Below, in pieces: positions 36,032 to 44,843 of a DNA stretch of 64,000 bases. A model generated the notes under the pieces. It ran no database searches. It was not told the origin of the DNA and saw nothing but the letters and a program-made list of their open reading frames with translations. The translations under genes were made by a program, and so were the position numbers. Origin of the DNA: Myxococcales bacterium (GTDB taxonomy: Bacteria; Myxococcota_A; UBA9160; SZUA-336); the NCBI GenBank assembly GCA_013215565.1, contig JABSQV010000003.1:1-64000 (forward strand), in the 5' to 3' direction. Every line of letters begins with the position of its first letter. Position 1 is the stretch's first letter.

Positions 36032-37048
36032 ATGATCCCGGCCGGGCACGGCTCAGCCGTGCGGGTCGGGGTGACGCCCTGGGGCAGCAGCGCGCCGGCG
36101 CGAGACGCCGACTGGATGACCCAGGTCGCGGGCCACGCCGAGACCGCAGACCAGCTCGGCTTCGAATCCTTCTGGATTCCCGAGAGCCACTTTCAGCGCT
36201 CCCGAGCGTGTCCGGCGCCCTTGCTGCTGCTCGCGGCGGCCGCCGCCCGCACCCGGTCCCTTCGCCTCGGCACGAGTTCCTACCTGCTGCCGATCCGGGA
36301 TCCCCTTCGCGTGGCGGAGGACGTGGCCGTACTCGATCAGCTTTCGGGGGGCCGTGTGACGCTCGGCCTCGGGCGCGGATTTCGAGCGGAACTGTTCCGG
36401 GCCTTTCGGATTCCGCGCGCGGAAAAGCGTGACCGCTTCAGAGAATCACTCGACATCATGCGCCGGGCCTGGCGGGGGGAACCGATCGCCCGGAGCGGCC
36501 ACGAACCTGACTCGCGGCCGCTCTACCTTTCACCGCTCCCGGCACAGCGCCCCCACCCGCCGATCTGGGTGGCCGCCTTCGGACCCAAGGCGCTCGCACA
36601 GGTGGGCGGGCTGGGTCTCCCCTACCTCGCGTCCCCAGTCGAGACCCTGGAACGGCTCCGGGAAAACCACCGACGGCATCGCGAAGCCCTGCCCGACGGA
36701 GTCGACGCGGCGCGACTGGCCGTACCCGTGATCCGGACCGTCTTCATCACCCGCAATCCCGCGCGCGCCGCGCAGATCCGCCACGGACTGGAGCAGCAGG
36801 CGCAGCTCGCCTCCAGGCGACTCGGGCAAGGCTTTGCGGATCTCGAGCGGGCCCGGGCCGACGACTGGGCCCTCGTCGGTGAGCCGGACGAAATCCTGGA
36901 GCGGATTCAGCGCTACCGCAGCGAGATCGGGCTCACGCACCTGATCTGTGGGCTGCGCGCACCCGGCACGAGCGAAGCCGAGATCGAGTCGACCCTGCAC
37001 GAACTCGCCGAGATCGCGGAGAGGATTGCTAGCGCGGGGTTCGGGTAA
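36032..37048 (+). CDS. LLM-class flavin-dependent oxidoreductase
   Basis: The 338-residue protein has the luciferase-like monooxygenase fold: GFESFWIPESHF near the N-terminus, LRLGTSSYLLPIRDPLRVAEDVAVLDQLSGGRVTLGLGRG as the core (the SGGR...GxGRG flavin/substrate region), and PPIWVAAFGPKA later. These enzymes use reduced FMN or F420; the substrate is unknown. Its last 20 bp overlap the convergent DUF4177 gene. A start a few codons downstream is possible, as the first ten residues are not conserved-looking. Confidence 0.88.
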   Translation: MIPAGHGSAVRVGVTPWGSSAPARDADWMTQVAGHAETADQLGFESFWIPESHFQRSRACPAPLLLLAAAAARTRSLRLGTSSYLLPIRDPLRVAEDVAVLDQLSGGRVTLGLGRGFRAELFRAFRIPRAEKRDRFRESLDIMRRAWRGEPIARSGHEPDSRPLYLSPLPAQRPHPPIWVAAFGPKALAQVGGLGLPYLASPVETLERLRENHRRHREALPDGVDAARLAVPVIRTVFITRNPARAAQIRHGLEQQAQLASRRLGQGFADLERARADDWALVGEPDEILERIQRYRSEIGLTHLICGLRAPGTSEAEIESTLHELAEIAERIASAGFG

Positions 37049-37208
37049 AGAAGAGAAACGCCATGGTCGGCCGCCTGGACGACTCGTGCATGGCGAACCG
37101 GATCCCCTCGAGTCCCCAGCCTCGAGGCACCTGCTCGTTCAGGATCCTCTCGAGTTCCTCGTCGGTCACCTGAGAGGTCTCGACCACCTTGTACTCGAAC
37201 TCAGCCAT
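37029..37208 (-). CDS. small DUF4177-like protein
   Basis: This 59-residue protein begins [27 protein letters not shown] and contains [10 protein letters not shown], the pattern of the DUF4177 family of small beta-rich proteins. Function unknown. It overlaps the hemB stop by 8 bp and its own 3' end overlaps the luciferase-like gene, so it is the last gene of the hem operon. The ATG at 37208 gives the normal family length. Confidence 0.75.
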   Translation of the reverse strand: MAEFEYKVVETSQVTDEELERILNEQVPRGWGLEGIRFAMHESSRRPTMAFLFFTRTPR

Positions 37209-38175
37209 GGTAGCGACGCGCAAACTCGAGGGCGAAGTAGCTGACGATTCGATCCGCGCCGGCGCGCCGGATCGCAGTCAGACTCTCTGAAACGGCGCGT
37301 TCTTCATCCAGCCATCCGCGCTCGATCGCAGCCCGCAGCATGCTGAACTCTCCCGAGACCTGGTAGGCAAAGACCGGCTCGGCGAACAGTTCACGCGCCT
37401 GCGCGATCACGTCGAGGTAGGGCAGCGCCGGTTTGACCATCACCAGGTCCGCCCCCTCTTCGATGTCGGCCGCGATCTCGCGAAGCGCCTCGCGCGCGTT
37501 GGCGGGATCCATCTGATAGCCCCGCCGGTCGCCCTCGGACGGCGTCGATTCGGCCGCGTCACGGAAGGGCCCGTAGAACGCGGACGCGTACTTGGCCGCG
37601 TAGGAGAGAATCGGGGTCGACTCGAAACCCTCGGCATCGAGCCCCCGGCGCAGGCTGCCGACCCTTCCATCCATCATGTCGCTCGGAGCGACGATATCGG
37701 CACCCGCCCGTGCCTGTGAAATCCCGGCGCGCGCCAACAGAGGCAGTGTCGCGTCATTGTCGACATCCCCCCGATCCAACACCCCACAGTGGCCGTGATC
37801 CGTGTACTCACAGAGACACAGGTCCGCGATCACGACCAGATCCGGGACTGCATCCTTGATGGCCCGAATTGCCACCTGCACGACGCCATCGGGATCCCAC
37901 GCACCCGATCCCTCGGGATCCTTCCGGTCCGGAATTCCGAAAAGGATGACGCCCGCAATCCCCAGCGCGTGGACTTCCTTCGCCTCCGCGGCCAGCAGAT
38001 CCGCCGAGAAGCGCGAAATGCCGGGCATCGAGGCCACCTCATCTCGAATTCCGTGCCCGGAGACGCAGAACAAGGGATAGATCAGATCGTGCGGCTCGAC
38101 CCGGGTCTCGCGCACCAGAGCGCGAAGCGACTCCGTCCGGCGCAGACGCCGGAGACGTTGCTCAGGAAACGGCAT
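37201..38175 (-). CDS. hemB: delta-aminolevulinic acid dehydratase (porphobilinogen synthase)
   Basis: HemB condenses two 5-aminolevulinates to porphobilinogen. The 324-residue protein has the metal-site cysteines in [14 protein letters not shown], the lysine-bearing [17 protein letters not shown] and the Schiff-base [11 protein letters not shown]. The [13 protein letters not shown] segment is the Zn-type site. It overlaps cobA/hemD by 14 bp at its start and the DUF4177 gene at its stop, in the tightly packed hem operon. Confidence 0.96.
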   Translation of the reverse strand: MPFPEQRLRRLRRTESLRALVRETRVEPHDLIYPLFCVSGHGIRDEVASMPGISRFSADLLAAEAKEVHALGIAGVILFGIPDRKDPEGSGAWDPDGVVQVAIRAIKDAVPDLVVIADLCLCEYTDHGHCGVLDRGDVDNDATLPLLARAGISQARAGADIVAPSDMMDGRVGSLRRGLDAEGFESTPILSYAAKYASAFYGPFRDAAESTPSEGDRRGYQMDPANAREALREIAADIEEGADLVMVKPALPYLDVIAQARELFAEPVFAYQVSGEFSMLRAAIERGWLDEERAVSESLTAIRRAGADRIVSYFALEFARRYHG

Positions 38176-39691
38176 CGGATGGCTCCTCCAAAGCCCAGCG
38201 CTCGAGCGCGTCGACGAGGGCCTGTTCGTGTTGCTCCTCCGAGACGGCGGTCGGTTCGACGCCCTCTCGGCGGAGGGCCGCCGCCGTCGTCGGGCCGATA
38301 CAGAAGAATGCCGAACTTCGCGAGAGCGAGGCCAGTGCGTCGGAGCCGAGCAGCGCCGCTAGGTGTGCAACGCTCGAGGGACTCGCGAGCAGTACGGCGT
38401 CGAGCCCTCCATCCACCGCTTCCCTCAACGCCTTTCCGGCGCCCTCCGGAATCGCCGTCCGGTACACAACGGGGTCGTCGACCTTGGCTCCCCGGAGTTC
38501 GAGCGCCCGGCGCAGCGTCGGGAGTCCCGCCTCGGCCCGGGGCAGCAGAACGCGCGCGCCTGCGAGCGACGCCGCGTTCTCGATCGCGGCCGCTAGATCT
38601 TCCGGGAGGGATCGCGGCTCCGGCATCACGTCGACCCGGAGCCCGGTCTCGCGCGCGGCGTCCGCGGTGGCCGCGCCGATGCAGGCCACGCGCAGGGCCT
38701 CGGTTCTGCGGGGCGCGGCCGCGATCCCCGAGAAGTGGACCGCATTCGCCGAGGCAAAGACGAGCCAGTCGTAAACGTCGATGCGCGCGAGCGCTGCTTC
38801 GAGCGGACCCCGATCCTTTACGGGCTCGAACGCGAGCAGCGGGACGCGAACGGGTTCCGCGCCGCGGCGACGGAGTTCCCGGCAGAGCGTGCGCGCCTGT
38901 TGCTGCGCCCGCGTGACCAGCACCCGCCGGCCGAAGAGCGGCCGTGACTCGAACCAGGCGAGTTCGTCCCGGAAGCGGACCACCTCGCCGATCACGATCA
39001 CGGTTGGAGCCGCGAGCCCGGCCGCTCGCACCTCTCGCGGCAGGTCTTCGAGTCGGGCACACACCACCCGCTGGCCAGGCGTCATCCCCCGCTCGATCAC
39101 GGCCGCCGGCGTCCCGGGGTCTCGGCCTCCCCGGATCACGCGGGCGACGATGTCCTCGAGCCAGGCGGTCCCCATCAGGACGACGAGCGTGTCGGCGCTC
39201 CGCGCGAGCGCCTCCCAGTCGTTGCGCCGGTCCTGTGCGTCCTTGCCGCGGTGCCCGGTCACGATCGCGACCGAGGACGCCAGTCGGCGGTCCGTGACCG
39301 GGATCCCGGCAGCGCCGGGCGCCGCGATCGCGGACGAGATTCCGGGCACGACCTCGAACGGAACCCGCGCCTTCGCGAGTGCGCTCGCTTCCTCTCCTCC
39401 GCGCCCGAAAACGAACGGGTCGCCCCCCTTGAGGCGGACCACGCGCTTGCCCGCGCGGGCCTTCTCGATCATGAGTTCGGAAATCCGGTCCTGGGACACG
39501 CCGCGCGAGCCGTCTCCGCGTTTTCCGACGTCGATTCGTTCGCAGCGCTCGGATGCGAATTCGAGAATCGCGGGGTCGACGAGCGCATCGTAGAGAAGCA
39601 CCTCGGCCGCGCTCAGTTCGCGCGCAGCCCGCAGGGTCAGGAGATCGGGATCCCCGGGTCCCGCCCCGACCAGGAATACCCTTCCTTTCAC
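38162..39691 (-). CDS. fused uroporphyrinogen-III methyltransferase / uroporphyrinogen-III synthase
   Basis: The 509-residue protein joins two steps of tetrapyrrole synthesis. Residues 1-240 form the SAM-dependent methyltransferase (CobA/Sum[44 protein letters not shown] and GHRG); residues 255-505 form uroporphyrinogen-III synthase (Hem[27 protein letters not shown] and a C-terminal [11 protein letters not shown]). So it closes the ring made by HemC and also methylates it to precorrin-2 toward siroheme/B12. The start is a GTG overlapping the hemC stop by 4 bp. Confidence 0.93.
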   Translation of the reverse strand: MKGRVFLVGAGPGDPDLLTLRAARELSAAEVLLYDALVDPAILEFASERCERIDVGKRGDGSRGVSQDRISELMIEKARAGKRVVRLKGGDPFVFGRGGEEASALAKARVPFEVVPGISSAIAAPGAAGIPVTDRRLASSVAIVTGHRGKDAQDRRNDWEALARSADTLVVLMGTAWLEDIVARVIRGGRDPGTPAAVIERGMTPGQRVVCARLEDLPREVRAAGLAAPTVIVIGEVVRFRDELAWFESRPLFGRRVLVTRAQQQARTLCRELRRRGAEPVRVPLLAFEPVKDRGPLEAALARIDVYDWLVFASANAVHFSGIAAAPRRTEALRVACIGAATADAARETGLRVDVMPEPRSLPEDLAAAIENAASLAGARVLLPRAEAGLPTLRRALELRGAKVDDPVVYRTAIPEGAGKALREAVDGGLDAVLLASPSSVAHLAALLGSDALASLSRSSAFFCIGPTTAAALRREGVEPTAVSEEQHEQALVDALERWALEEPSDAVS

Positions 39692-40596
39692 CCGGCCCCC
39701 CGGATCAGAGATCGCGCGCCTCGCTCGACCAGTTCGCGGCCGAGCGAGATCCCAAGCGTGTCCGGTGCTGCCAGATCGCCCTCGGCCGACCCCTCGCAAC
39801 GCTGGTGACCGTCGGGGGAAAGCACGAGCACCCGCAGCCTGAGTCGTACACCGTGCAACGTGGCATGGGCGGCGACAGCACTGCGGCATTCGGCGCCTAC
39901 TTCTGCGAGAAAGGCGCGTTCGGCGCGCACCTGCGACGAGACCTTCTCTACGTTGAGCCGTTCCGCGATCTCCTGCACCTCCTCATCGTCAATCCGCACC
40001 TCGAGCGCAAGCGCACCCTGGCCCCCCGCAGGCAGGTAGCGATCGGGATCCAGGGGATCGAGAATCCGGTCTTCGAGCCCGAGGCGCACCAGTCCGGCGG
40101 CCGCCAGAATTACGCCGTCAAGCGGCATGCTCTCGATCTTGGCCAGCCGCGTGCGAACGTTCCCGCGGATCGGCACCGGTTCCAGTTCCGGCCGAAGCGC
40201 CCGAAGCAGGGCGATGCGCCGCAGGCTGCCGGTTCCAATCCGCGCCCCCGGCGGCAGCGAGGCAAAGCGGCGCCCTGGTGCACCCACGAAGACATCGCGG
40301 GGATCTTCCCGGTCGGGGTAGGCCGCGATCGTGAGCCCGTCCGCAACGTCGCCCGGCAGGTCCTTCGCGCTGTGTACGGCCATGTCGATCGTGCCCTCGA
40401 GGAGCGCCCGCTCGATCTCGCTCACCCAGAGCGCCTTGCCCCCGGCCTCCGAGACCGAGCCCTCGAGACGGTCGCCCTCGGTCGAGATCTTGACCAGTTC
40501 GGTTTCGTGACCCAGTGCGTGCAGCCTAGCCGCGACGAAGCGCGTCTGCGCGATTGCAAGCTCGCTGCCGCGGGTTCCCAGTCGTAATACCGTCAC
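39688..40596 (-). CDS. hemC: porphobilinogen deaminase (hydroxymethylbilane synthase)
   Basis: HemC polymerises four porphobilinogens into hydroxymethylbilane. The 302-residue protein has the N-terminal LRLGTRGSELAIAQ, the HSAKDLP loop with catalytic Asp79, RIGTGSLRR, and the cofactor-bearing cysteine in GAECRSAV (Cys237), to which the dipyrromethane primer is attached. It overlaps hemA by 4 bp upstream and cobA/hemD by 4 bp downstream. Confidence 0.96.
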   Translation of the reverse strand: MTVLRLGTRGSELAIAQTRFVAARLHALGHETELVKISTEGDRLEGSVSEAGGKALWVSEIERALLEGTIDMAVHSAKDLPGDVADGLTIAAYPDREDPRDVFVGAPGRRFASLPPGARIGTGSLRRIALLRALRPELEPVPIRGNVRTRLAKIESMPLDGVILAAAGLVRLGLEDRILDPLDPDRYLPAGGQGALALEVRIDDEEVQEIAERLNVEKVSSQVRAERAFLAEVGAECRSAVAAHATLHGVRLRLRVLVLSPDGHQRCEGSAEGDLAAPDTLGISLGRELVERGARSLIRGAG

Positions 40597-41876
40597 TCGT
40601 TCTCCTCATCCAGCCCAAAGATCCGATTCACCGCCTCTGCATCGTACGCGGCCCATCCTCCGGAACCGGAAGAGCGCAGCGCCTGCAACGGCCCGTGGAG
40701 CACCTTCGCAACTATTCCGCGCGCTATGCGCTCCAACTCCCGCTCGAGTGGCATCCCTTCTGCCGCAGTCAACTCCCGGAGCCGCCGCATGTGACGGCCG
40801 ACTTCCTCGAACGCGAGGGACTCGCTTCGTTCCACGAGTTTCCGAATCGCGGGCACCAGCGGCAGCGATTCCCGCCAGATCTCGAAGCGTTCGGTCTCTA
40901 CTTCGACGATCTTTTCCGCTTGTGGAATCTGCGTCTCACGCTGCACACGGCCGGCTCGGGCAACGCCGGCGAGGTCGTCCAGGTTGTAGAGGTAAAGGTC
41001 CGAGAGTTCACCCGCAGACGCTTCCACGTTTCGGGGAATGCCGAGGTCGATCACGAGCAGCGGACGCCCCGCTCGAAGCGGCATGACCCGCTCGAGCGTG
41101 GACCTGGCCAGGAACGGTCGCTCCACCTCAAGCGAGGTGAGCAGAATGTCGGTACGGCCCAGTTCCTCCTCGAGCGAGTCGATCGCTAAGCCCTTCCCTC
41201 CGTGACGTTCCGCGAGGCTGACCGCGGTCTCCACGGTCCGGTTCAGGACCACGATGTGCTCGGCCCCCGCATCCCGAAAGCCGAGGAGCCCCGACTCCGC
41301 CATCTCACCGGCTCCGAGCAGGGCCACGCGCTTCTCGTCGAAGCCCTCGAAGATCTCGCGGGCGAGTTCAACCCCCACACGCGCCACCGAGGTGACCGAG
41401 GTCCCGATCCCGGTCTCGCTTCGAACCCGCTTCGCGCTCCGGAAGGTTCGGTGGAAAAGTCGATGCAAAATCGGCCCGCACGCTCCCGCCGCAACCGACG
41501 AGCGGTAGGCTTCCTTGACCTGCCCCAGAATCTGGGCTTCACCCAGGACCATCGAGTCCAGGCCACTCGCCACCCTGAACAGGTGCTCGACGACGTAGCG
41601 GTCGCGAAGCAGGTAGACGTGGTCGACGGCGATCGTCCCGTCGCCGATCTCGTGGCGCAGGCAAGCGAGGAGCCGGTCCGCAGCCTCGTCGAAGTGCTCC
41701 GAGAGTGCGAGCAACTCGGTTCGATTGCAGGTAGAGAGCAGGGCTGCCTCGCCGATCTCGGGCGAAGCCACGAGCTTCTCGGTCAGGGCGAGCTGCTCCG
41801 CGGCCGTGACCGCGTGGCGCTCCCGCACCTCGACGGGCGCGGTGCGGTGGTTCAAACCGAGCAGAACCAGCGTCAC
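40593..41876 (-). CDS. hemA: glutamyl-tRNA reductase
   Basis: HemA reduces glutamyl-tRNA to glutamate-1-semialdehyde, the first committed step of the C5 heme pathway. The 427-residue protein starts at a GTG (41876) overlapping the ccsA-like stop. It has GLNHRTAPVEVRE, the catalytic STCNRTE (Cys50), GEAQILGQVKEAY, the NADPH loop LLGAGEMAESG and VIDLGIPRNV. Using the C5 route fits a bacterial lineage other than Alphaproteobacteria. hemL is not in the window. Confidence 0.96.
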   Translation of the reverse strand: MTLVLLGLNHRTAPVEVRERHAVTAAEQLALTEKLVASPEIGEAALLSTCNRTELLALSEHFDEAADRLLACLRHEIGDGTIAVDHVYLLRDRYVVEHLFRVASGLDSMVLGEAQILGQVKEAYRSSVAAGACGPILHRLFHRTFRSAKRVRSETGIGTSVTSVARVGVELAREIFEGFDEKRVALLGAGEMAESGLLGFRDAGAEHIVVLNRTVETAVSLAERHGGKGLAIDSLEEELGRTDILLTSLEVERPFLARSTLERVMPLRAGRPLLVIDLGIPRNVEASAGELSDLYLYNLDDLAGVARAGRVQRETQIPQAEKIVEVETERFEIWRESLPLVPAIRKLVERSESLAFEEVGRHMRRLRELTAAEGMPLERELERIARGIVAKVLHGPLQALRSSGSGGWAAYDAEAVNRIFGLDEENE

Positions 41877-42661
41877 ACCCCGCCCCCGACCAGTCTCCCC
41901 CCGAGGTAGGATACGAGCAGCAGCGCGAAGCCGATCACGACCGTGCGCGCCGGCTGGGGTCCCCGCTGTTGCAGCACGACTCGCTGGCCGACCGGCAGCA
42001 GATACGCGACCCAGGAGACGAGCAGGAAGACCGTGTGTCCGGTCCAGAGTCGTTCGCCAAAGGACGTGGCCCACAGGAAGCCGGTGCCCACACCCAGCGT
42101 CAGCAGCAGAAAGCCGAGGCCAAGCGCGATCGATTCCGTGCGATCCAGACTCTCGAGCGAGGGCAGCGGCAACGGCAGGTCGCGCTTGCGCTTGAGCGAC
42201 CGTTCCTTCACCAGGTATCCCACCCCCGCGAGGCTCGCGAGCGCCAGCAGACTGAAACCGGCGGCAGAGAAGAGAACGTGCGTGTGCGACCAGGTGCCGG
42301 ACGAATCCCCGAGCCCCGGGAACCGAAGGAAGCGCAGGCCGAGGTCGCCGAGCGCCGTGAAGCCGAGCGCCGCCGTCGCCACCCAGGGACCGATGTCGCG
42401 AACGCGGGTCAGACCGAGCGAGAGCAGATACGCCGCCGCAAACAGCCAGCCCATCAGGGAGAGCGCGGCGGGGAAACTCTCGAGCGGGATCGGGGGAACC
42501 TCGCGGTGGAATCCCAGGAAGGCGAAAGCATGCGCGACGATCCCGGCTCCAAGCAGCCAGGCGACGGGCCGTGCGGCCCAGGGTCGCCGCCTGGAGGCCC
42601 AGCCCGCGGCCGACGCCAGCGCATAGCAGAGCAGCGCGAGACCGTGCGCGGAGAAGGTCAT
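41873..42661 (-). CDS. CcsA/HemX-like cytochrome c assembly membrane protein
   Basis: The 262-residue protein has about eight transmembrane helices and resembles the CcsA/ResC/HemX family, seen as the SHTHVLFSAAGFSLLALASLAG helix and the LWTGHTVFLLVSWVAYLLPVGQR region with histidines that could bind heme. Such proteins either handle heme for cytochrome c maturation or influence HemA levels; HemX is commonly encoded beside hemA, as here. Coupled to both neighbours by 4-bp overlaps. Confidence 0.83.
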   Translation of the reverse strand: MTFSAHGLALLCYALASAAGWASRRRPWAARPVAWLLGAGIVAHAFAFLGFHREVPPIPLESFPAALSLMGWLFAAAYLLSLGLTRVRDIGPWVATAALGFTALGDLGLRFLRFPGLGDSSGTWSHTHVLFSAAGFSLLALASLAGVGYLVKERSLKRKRDLPLPLPSLESLDRTESIALGLGFLLLTLGVGTGFLWATSFGERLWTGHTVFLLVSWVAYLLPVGQRVVLQQRGPQPARTVVIGFALLLVSYLGGRLVGGGV

Positions 42662-43197
42662 CGCTCGAGCCGCGCGAGGGCCGCCCGAACCCGCGACGCG
42701 TCCTGAACCTGCTCGAACACCCGGTAATCCGGCTCCCCGTTCAGCACGAAGCAGACGCTTTCCAGGCTCGAGCCCCCGGCCTCGAGGTGCCGCTCTACCT
42801 CTTCGAAGAGAATCTCCGCGCAGCGACGCACCGAGAACCCTCCCACGCCCGTGCCGATCGCCGGAAACGCGATCGATCGCAGTTCGTGCTCGCTGGCGAG
42901 ACAGAGCGAGCGGACGACCGAGGAGCGCAGACTCGCCTCCGTCGCGATGCCGCCCGGATCCATGCTGGCCGCATGGATCACGTATCGCGCGGGAAGTTCA
43001 CCCGCCCCCGTGATCGCGGCCCCGCCGAGGTCGATGGCCCCGACCCGGTCGCACTCCTCCTGGATCCCGGGGCCCCCGCGCTCCCGGATCGCACCGGCAA
43101 CTCCGGAGCCGAGCCAGAGCCGCGTATTGGCGGCGTTGACCACCGCATCGACCTCGATGCGCGAAATGTCGCCTTCGGACAGCTTGATCTCTGACAT
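42658..43197 (-). CDS. macrodomain protein (ADP-ribose-binding)
   Basis: The 179-residue protein starts at the ATG at 43197, preceded by GGGGAG. It has the macrodomain signature VDAVVNAANTRLWLGSGVAGAIRERGG (ADP-ribose site), and AFPAIGTGVGGFSVRR for the distal loop. Members remove ADP-ribose from proteins or deacetylate O-acetyl-ADP-ribose. It is the first gene of the hem operon, overlapping the ccsA-like gene by 4 bp. Why a macrodomain should lead a heme operon is not obvious. Confidence 0.9.
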   Translation of the reverse strand: MSEIKLSEGDISRIEVDAVVNAANTRLWLGSGVAGAIRERGGPGIQEECDRVGAIDLGGAAITGAGELPARYVIHAASMDPGGIATEASLRSSVVRSLCLASEHELRSIAFPAIGTGVGGFSVRRCAEILFEEVERHLEAGGSSLESVCFVLNGEPDYRVFEQVQDASRVRAALARLER

Positions 43198-43290
43198 ACA
43201 CGCTCCCCGCCTCTGATTCTCGCGGTCCGGCCGCCGCCCGGCAACCGACGTGCGGAGCACGATCGCAGCCCCTGCGGTATCATCGGCCGT

Positions 43291-43752
43291 ATGCGCCCCC
43301 AAGCTGTATCCGTCGTGGCGCGGCCTGCAAGTTCCTTGATCCGATCGACTTTTGGGGGGTCGCTGCTCGCGGCAATGCTGGCCCTGGGCTGCGCGGAGTC
43401 CCCGAGCTCGTTCCGCGAGGTTTCGCTCGAGGACGCTCGCCGGCTGATCGCGGCCGGAGACGTGACGATCGTGGACGCGCTCGCGGAAGATTCGGAACCC
43501 GCGCCGGCGCTTGCTGGGGGGCTCCGGTGGAAGGTCGCACCCACGGCCCCGAATCTGCCGCCCGGCCTGCCCGACGGGGCCGTGCTGATCATCGGCTCGT
43601 CCCCGGGGCTCGGCTACGGCTCGGCCGCGGCACTCGCACGTACCGGCCGTCGGCCCGTGTACGTTTTCATCACCCGATCCAGGCGGGAGCGAAACGCGCT
43701 GGTGGCCGTTGCACTTCGCTCCAGGGAGGCTTCCGATGGCAGAGATTCTTGA
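43291..43752 (+). CDS. rhodanese-like lipoprotein without catalytic cysteine
   Basis: The 153-residue protein has an N-terminal signal ending in a lipobox (ALGC, Cys34), then a shortened rhodanese-like pattern: VSLEDARRLIAAGDVTIVDAL, AVLIIGSSPGLGYGSAAALARTGRRPVYV. The position where an active rhodanese carries its cysteine reads GSSPGLGYG, so sulfur transfer is not expected. It overlaps the thioredoxin start by 17 bp, so the two are probably co-expressed, although thioredoxin itself lacks a signal peptide. Confidence 0.7.
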   Translation: MRPQAVSVVARPASSLIRSTFGGSLLAAMLALGCAESPSSFREVSLEDARRLIAAGDVTIVDALAEDSEPAPALAGGLRWKVAPTAPNLPPGLPDGAVLIIGSSPGLGYGSAAALARTGRRPVYVFITRSRRERNALVAVALRSREASDGRDS

Positions 43753-44062
43753 CGTGACCGACAGCTCCTTCGAGGACCTGGTTCTGAAGTCCGAACGTCC
43801 CGTACTGGTCGACTTCTGGGCGGAGTGGTGCGGTCCCTGCCGGGCCCTGGCACCCGTCGTCCGGGAGCTGGCCGAGGAGCACGCCGGGACCCTCACGGTC
43901 TGCAAGGTCGACGTGGACTCGAGCCCGGCCGTCCCGGCCCGGTACAGCGTGAAGTCTATTCCGACCCTGCTCTTCTTCAAGGGCGGCAACGTCGTCGATC
44001 AGATCGTCGGCGCGGTGCCGAAGCAGAGGATCAGCGAGAAACTCGACGCCCTGCTGGCCTAG
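43736..44062 (+). CDS. trxA: thioredoxin
   Basis: The 108-residue protein has the thioredoxin fold and the WCGPC active site (Cys32, Cys35) in VDFWAEWCGPCRALAP, the cis-proline in SIPTLLFF, and GAVPKQ before the last helix. It is cytoplasmic, as no signal is present at the chosen ATG (43736). AGGGAGG precedes the start. It reduces protein disulfides. It may be the main or a second thioredoxin of the cell. Confidence 0.94.
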   Translation: MAEILDVTDSSFEDLVLKSERPVLVDFWAEWCGPCRALAPVVRELAEEHAGTLTVCKVDVDSSPAVPARYSVKSIPTLLFFKGGNVVDQIVGAVPKQRISEKLDALLA

Positions 44063-44140
44063 GCGAGGCCGTTCGGCAGCGCGCCCCAGCCGGCGCAGCG
44101 ATCGCGGCGCCAGCCCCGGGACGGAGTCGCAGAGCGCCGC

Positions 44141-44815
44141 CTAGGGCGCCTCGAAGAAACGGATCGGCCAGCGGCGCCGAATCGCGTGCCCGTAGAGCAG
44201 CAGGTCCGGGTTTACGACCTGAGGATGACCCACCAACTCGAGCAGCGGCAGATCCGTGACCGAATCCGTGTAGAAGTGGCTCCGGGCCAGGTCGATGCCC
44301 TCTCGCTCGATCCATTGCTGAAGCCAGTAGATCTTTCCCTCGCCGAAGCAGATCGGCTCGATGACACGGCCCGTGAAGTGTCCGTCACGCACCTCGAGTT
44401 GCGTGTGCATCACGTGCGCAACGCCGAGATAGTCCGCGAGCGGCTGGCTCACGTAGCGCGTCGCGCCCGACACGAGCGCAACCACGTGTCCGGCCTCGCG
44501 GTGGCCGCGCACCAGTTCCAGCGCCTCCTTGTAGATCGTGGGGCGCACGTACTCGGCGAACCAGGCCTCTGCCTCCTGGATCAGGCTCTTCTCGCTCTTC
44601 CCTTCGAAGCGCTGCAGCATTTGCTCGGTCCAGCGCTCGATGTCGAGCAGATCCAGCTTGTAGCGCAGGTAGGAGCCCAGGTTGGAGAGCAGCTCGGGCC
44701 ACTCGACCTCGCCGCGATCGTAAAGGGCGCGCATGTAGAGGGCGCCCGAGTTGTGCGACAGAATCGTCTTGTCGACGTCGAAAAACGCGCCCACACGCCG
44801 TACGCCGGAGGCCAT
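44141..44815 (-). CDS. HAD-superfamily subfamily IB hydrolase (SerB-like)
   Basis: The 224-residue protein has the HAD motif I FFDVDKTIL (nucleophile Asp13, Asp15), a helical cap, motif II region LVSGATRYVSQPLADYLG, and motif III YTDSVTDLPLL. This matches the HAD-IB family (TIGR01490 type), phosphatases related to phosphoserine phosphatase. The substrate is unknown. It follows rodA by 28 bp on the same strand, so it may belong to the cell-shape operon. Confidence 0.88.
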   Translation of the reverse strand: MASGVRRVGAFFDVDKTILSHNSGALYMRALYDRGEVEWPELLSNLGSYLRYKLDLLDIERWTEQMLQRFEGKSEKSLIQEAEAWFAEYVRPTIYKEALELVRGHREAGHVVALVSGATRYVSQPLADYLGVAHVMHTQLEVRDGHFTGRVIEPICFGEGKIYWLQQWIEREGIDLARSHFYTDSVTDLPLLELVGHPQVVNPDLLLYGHAIRRRWPIRFFEAP

Positions 44816-44843
44816 CGCCCCAGCATAGCGCCCCCGGCCGGAG

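Noticed and set aside
42658..43989. Longer macrodomain protein starting near 43989
   Set aside because: It would run antisense through the rhodanese-like lipoprotein and thioredoxin; the ATG at 43197 has a ribosome-binding site and gives a complete domain.
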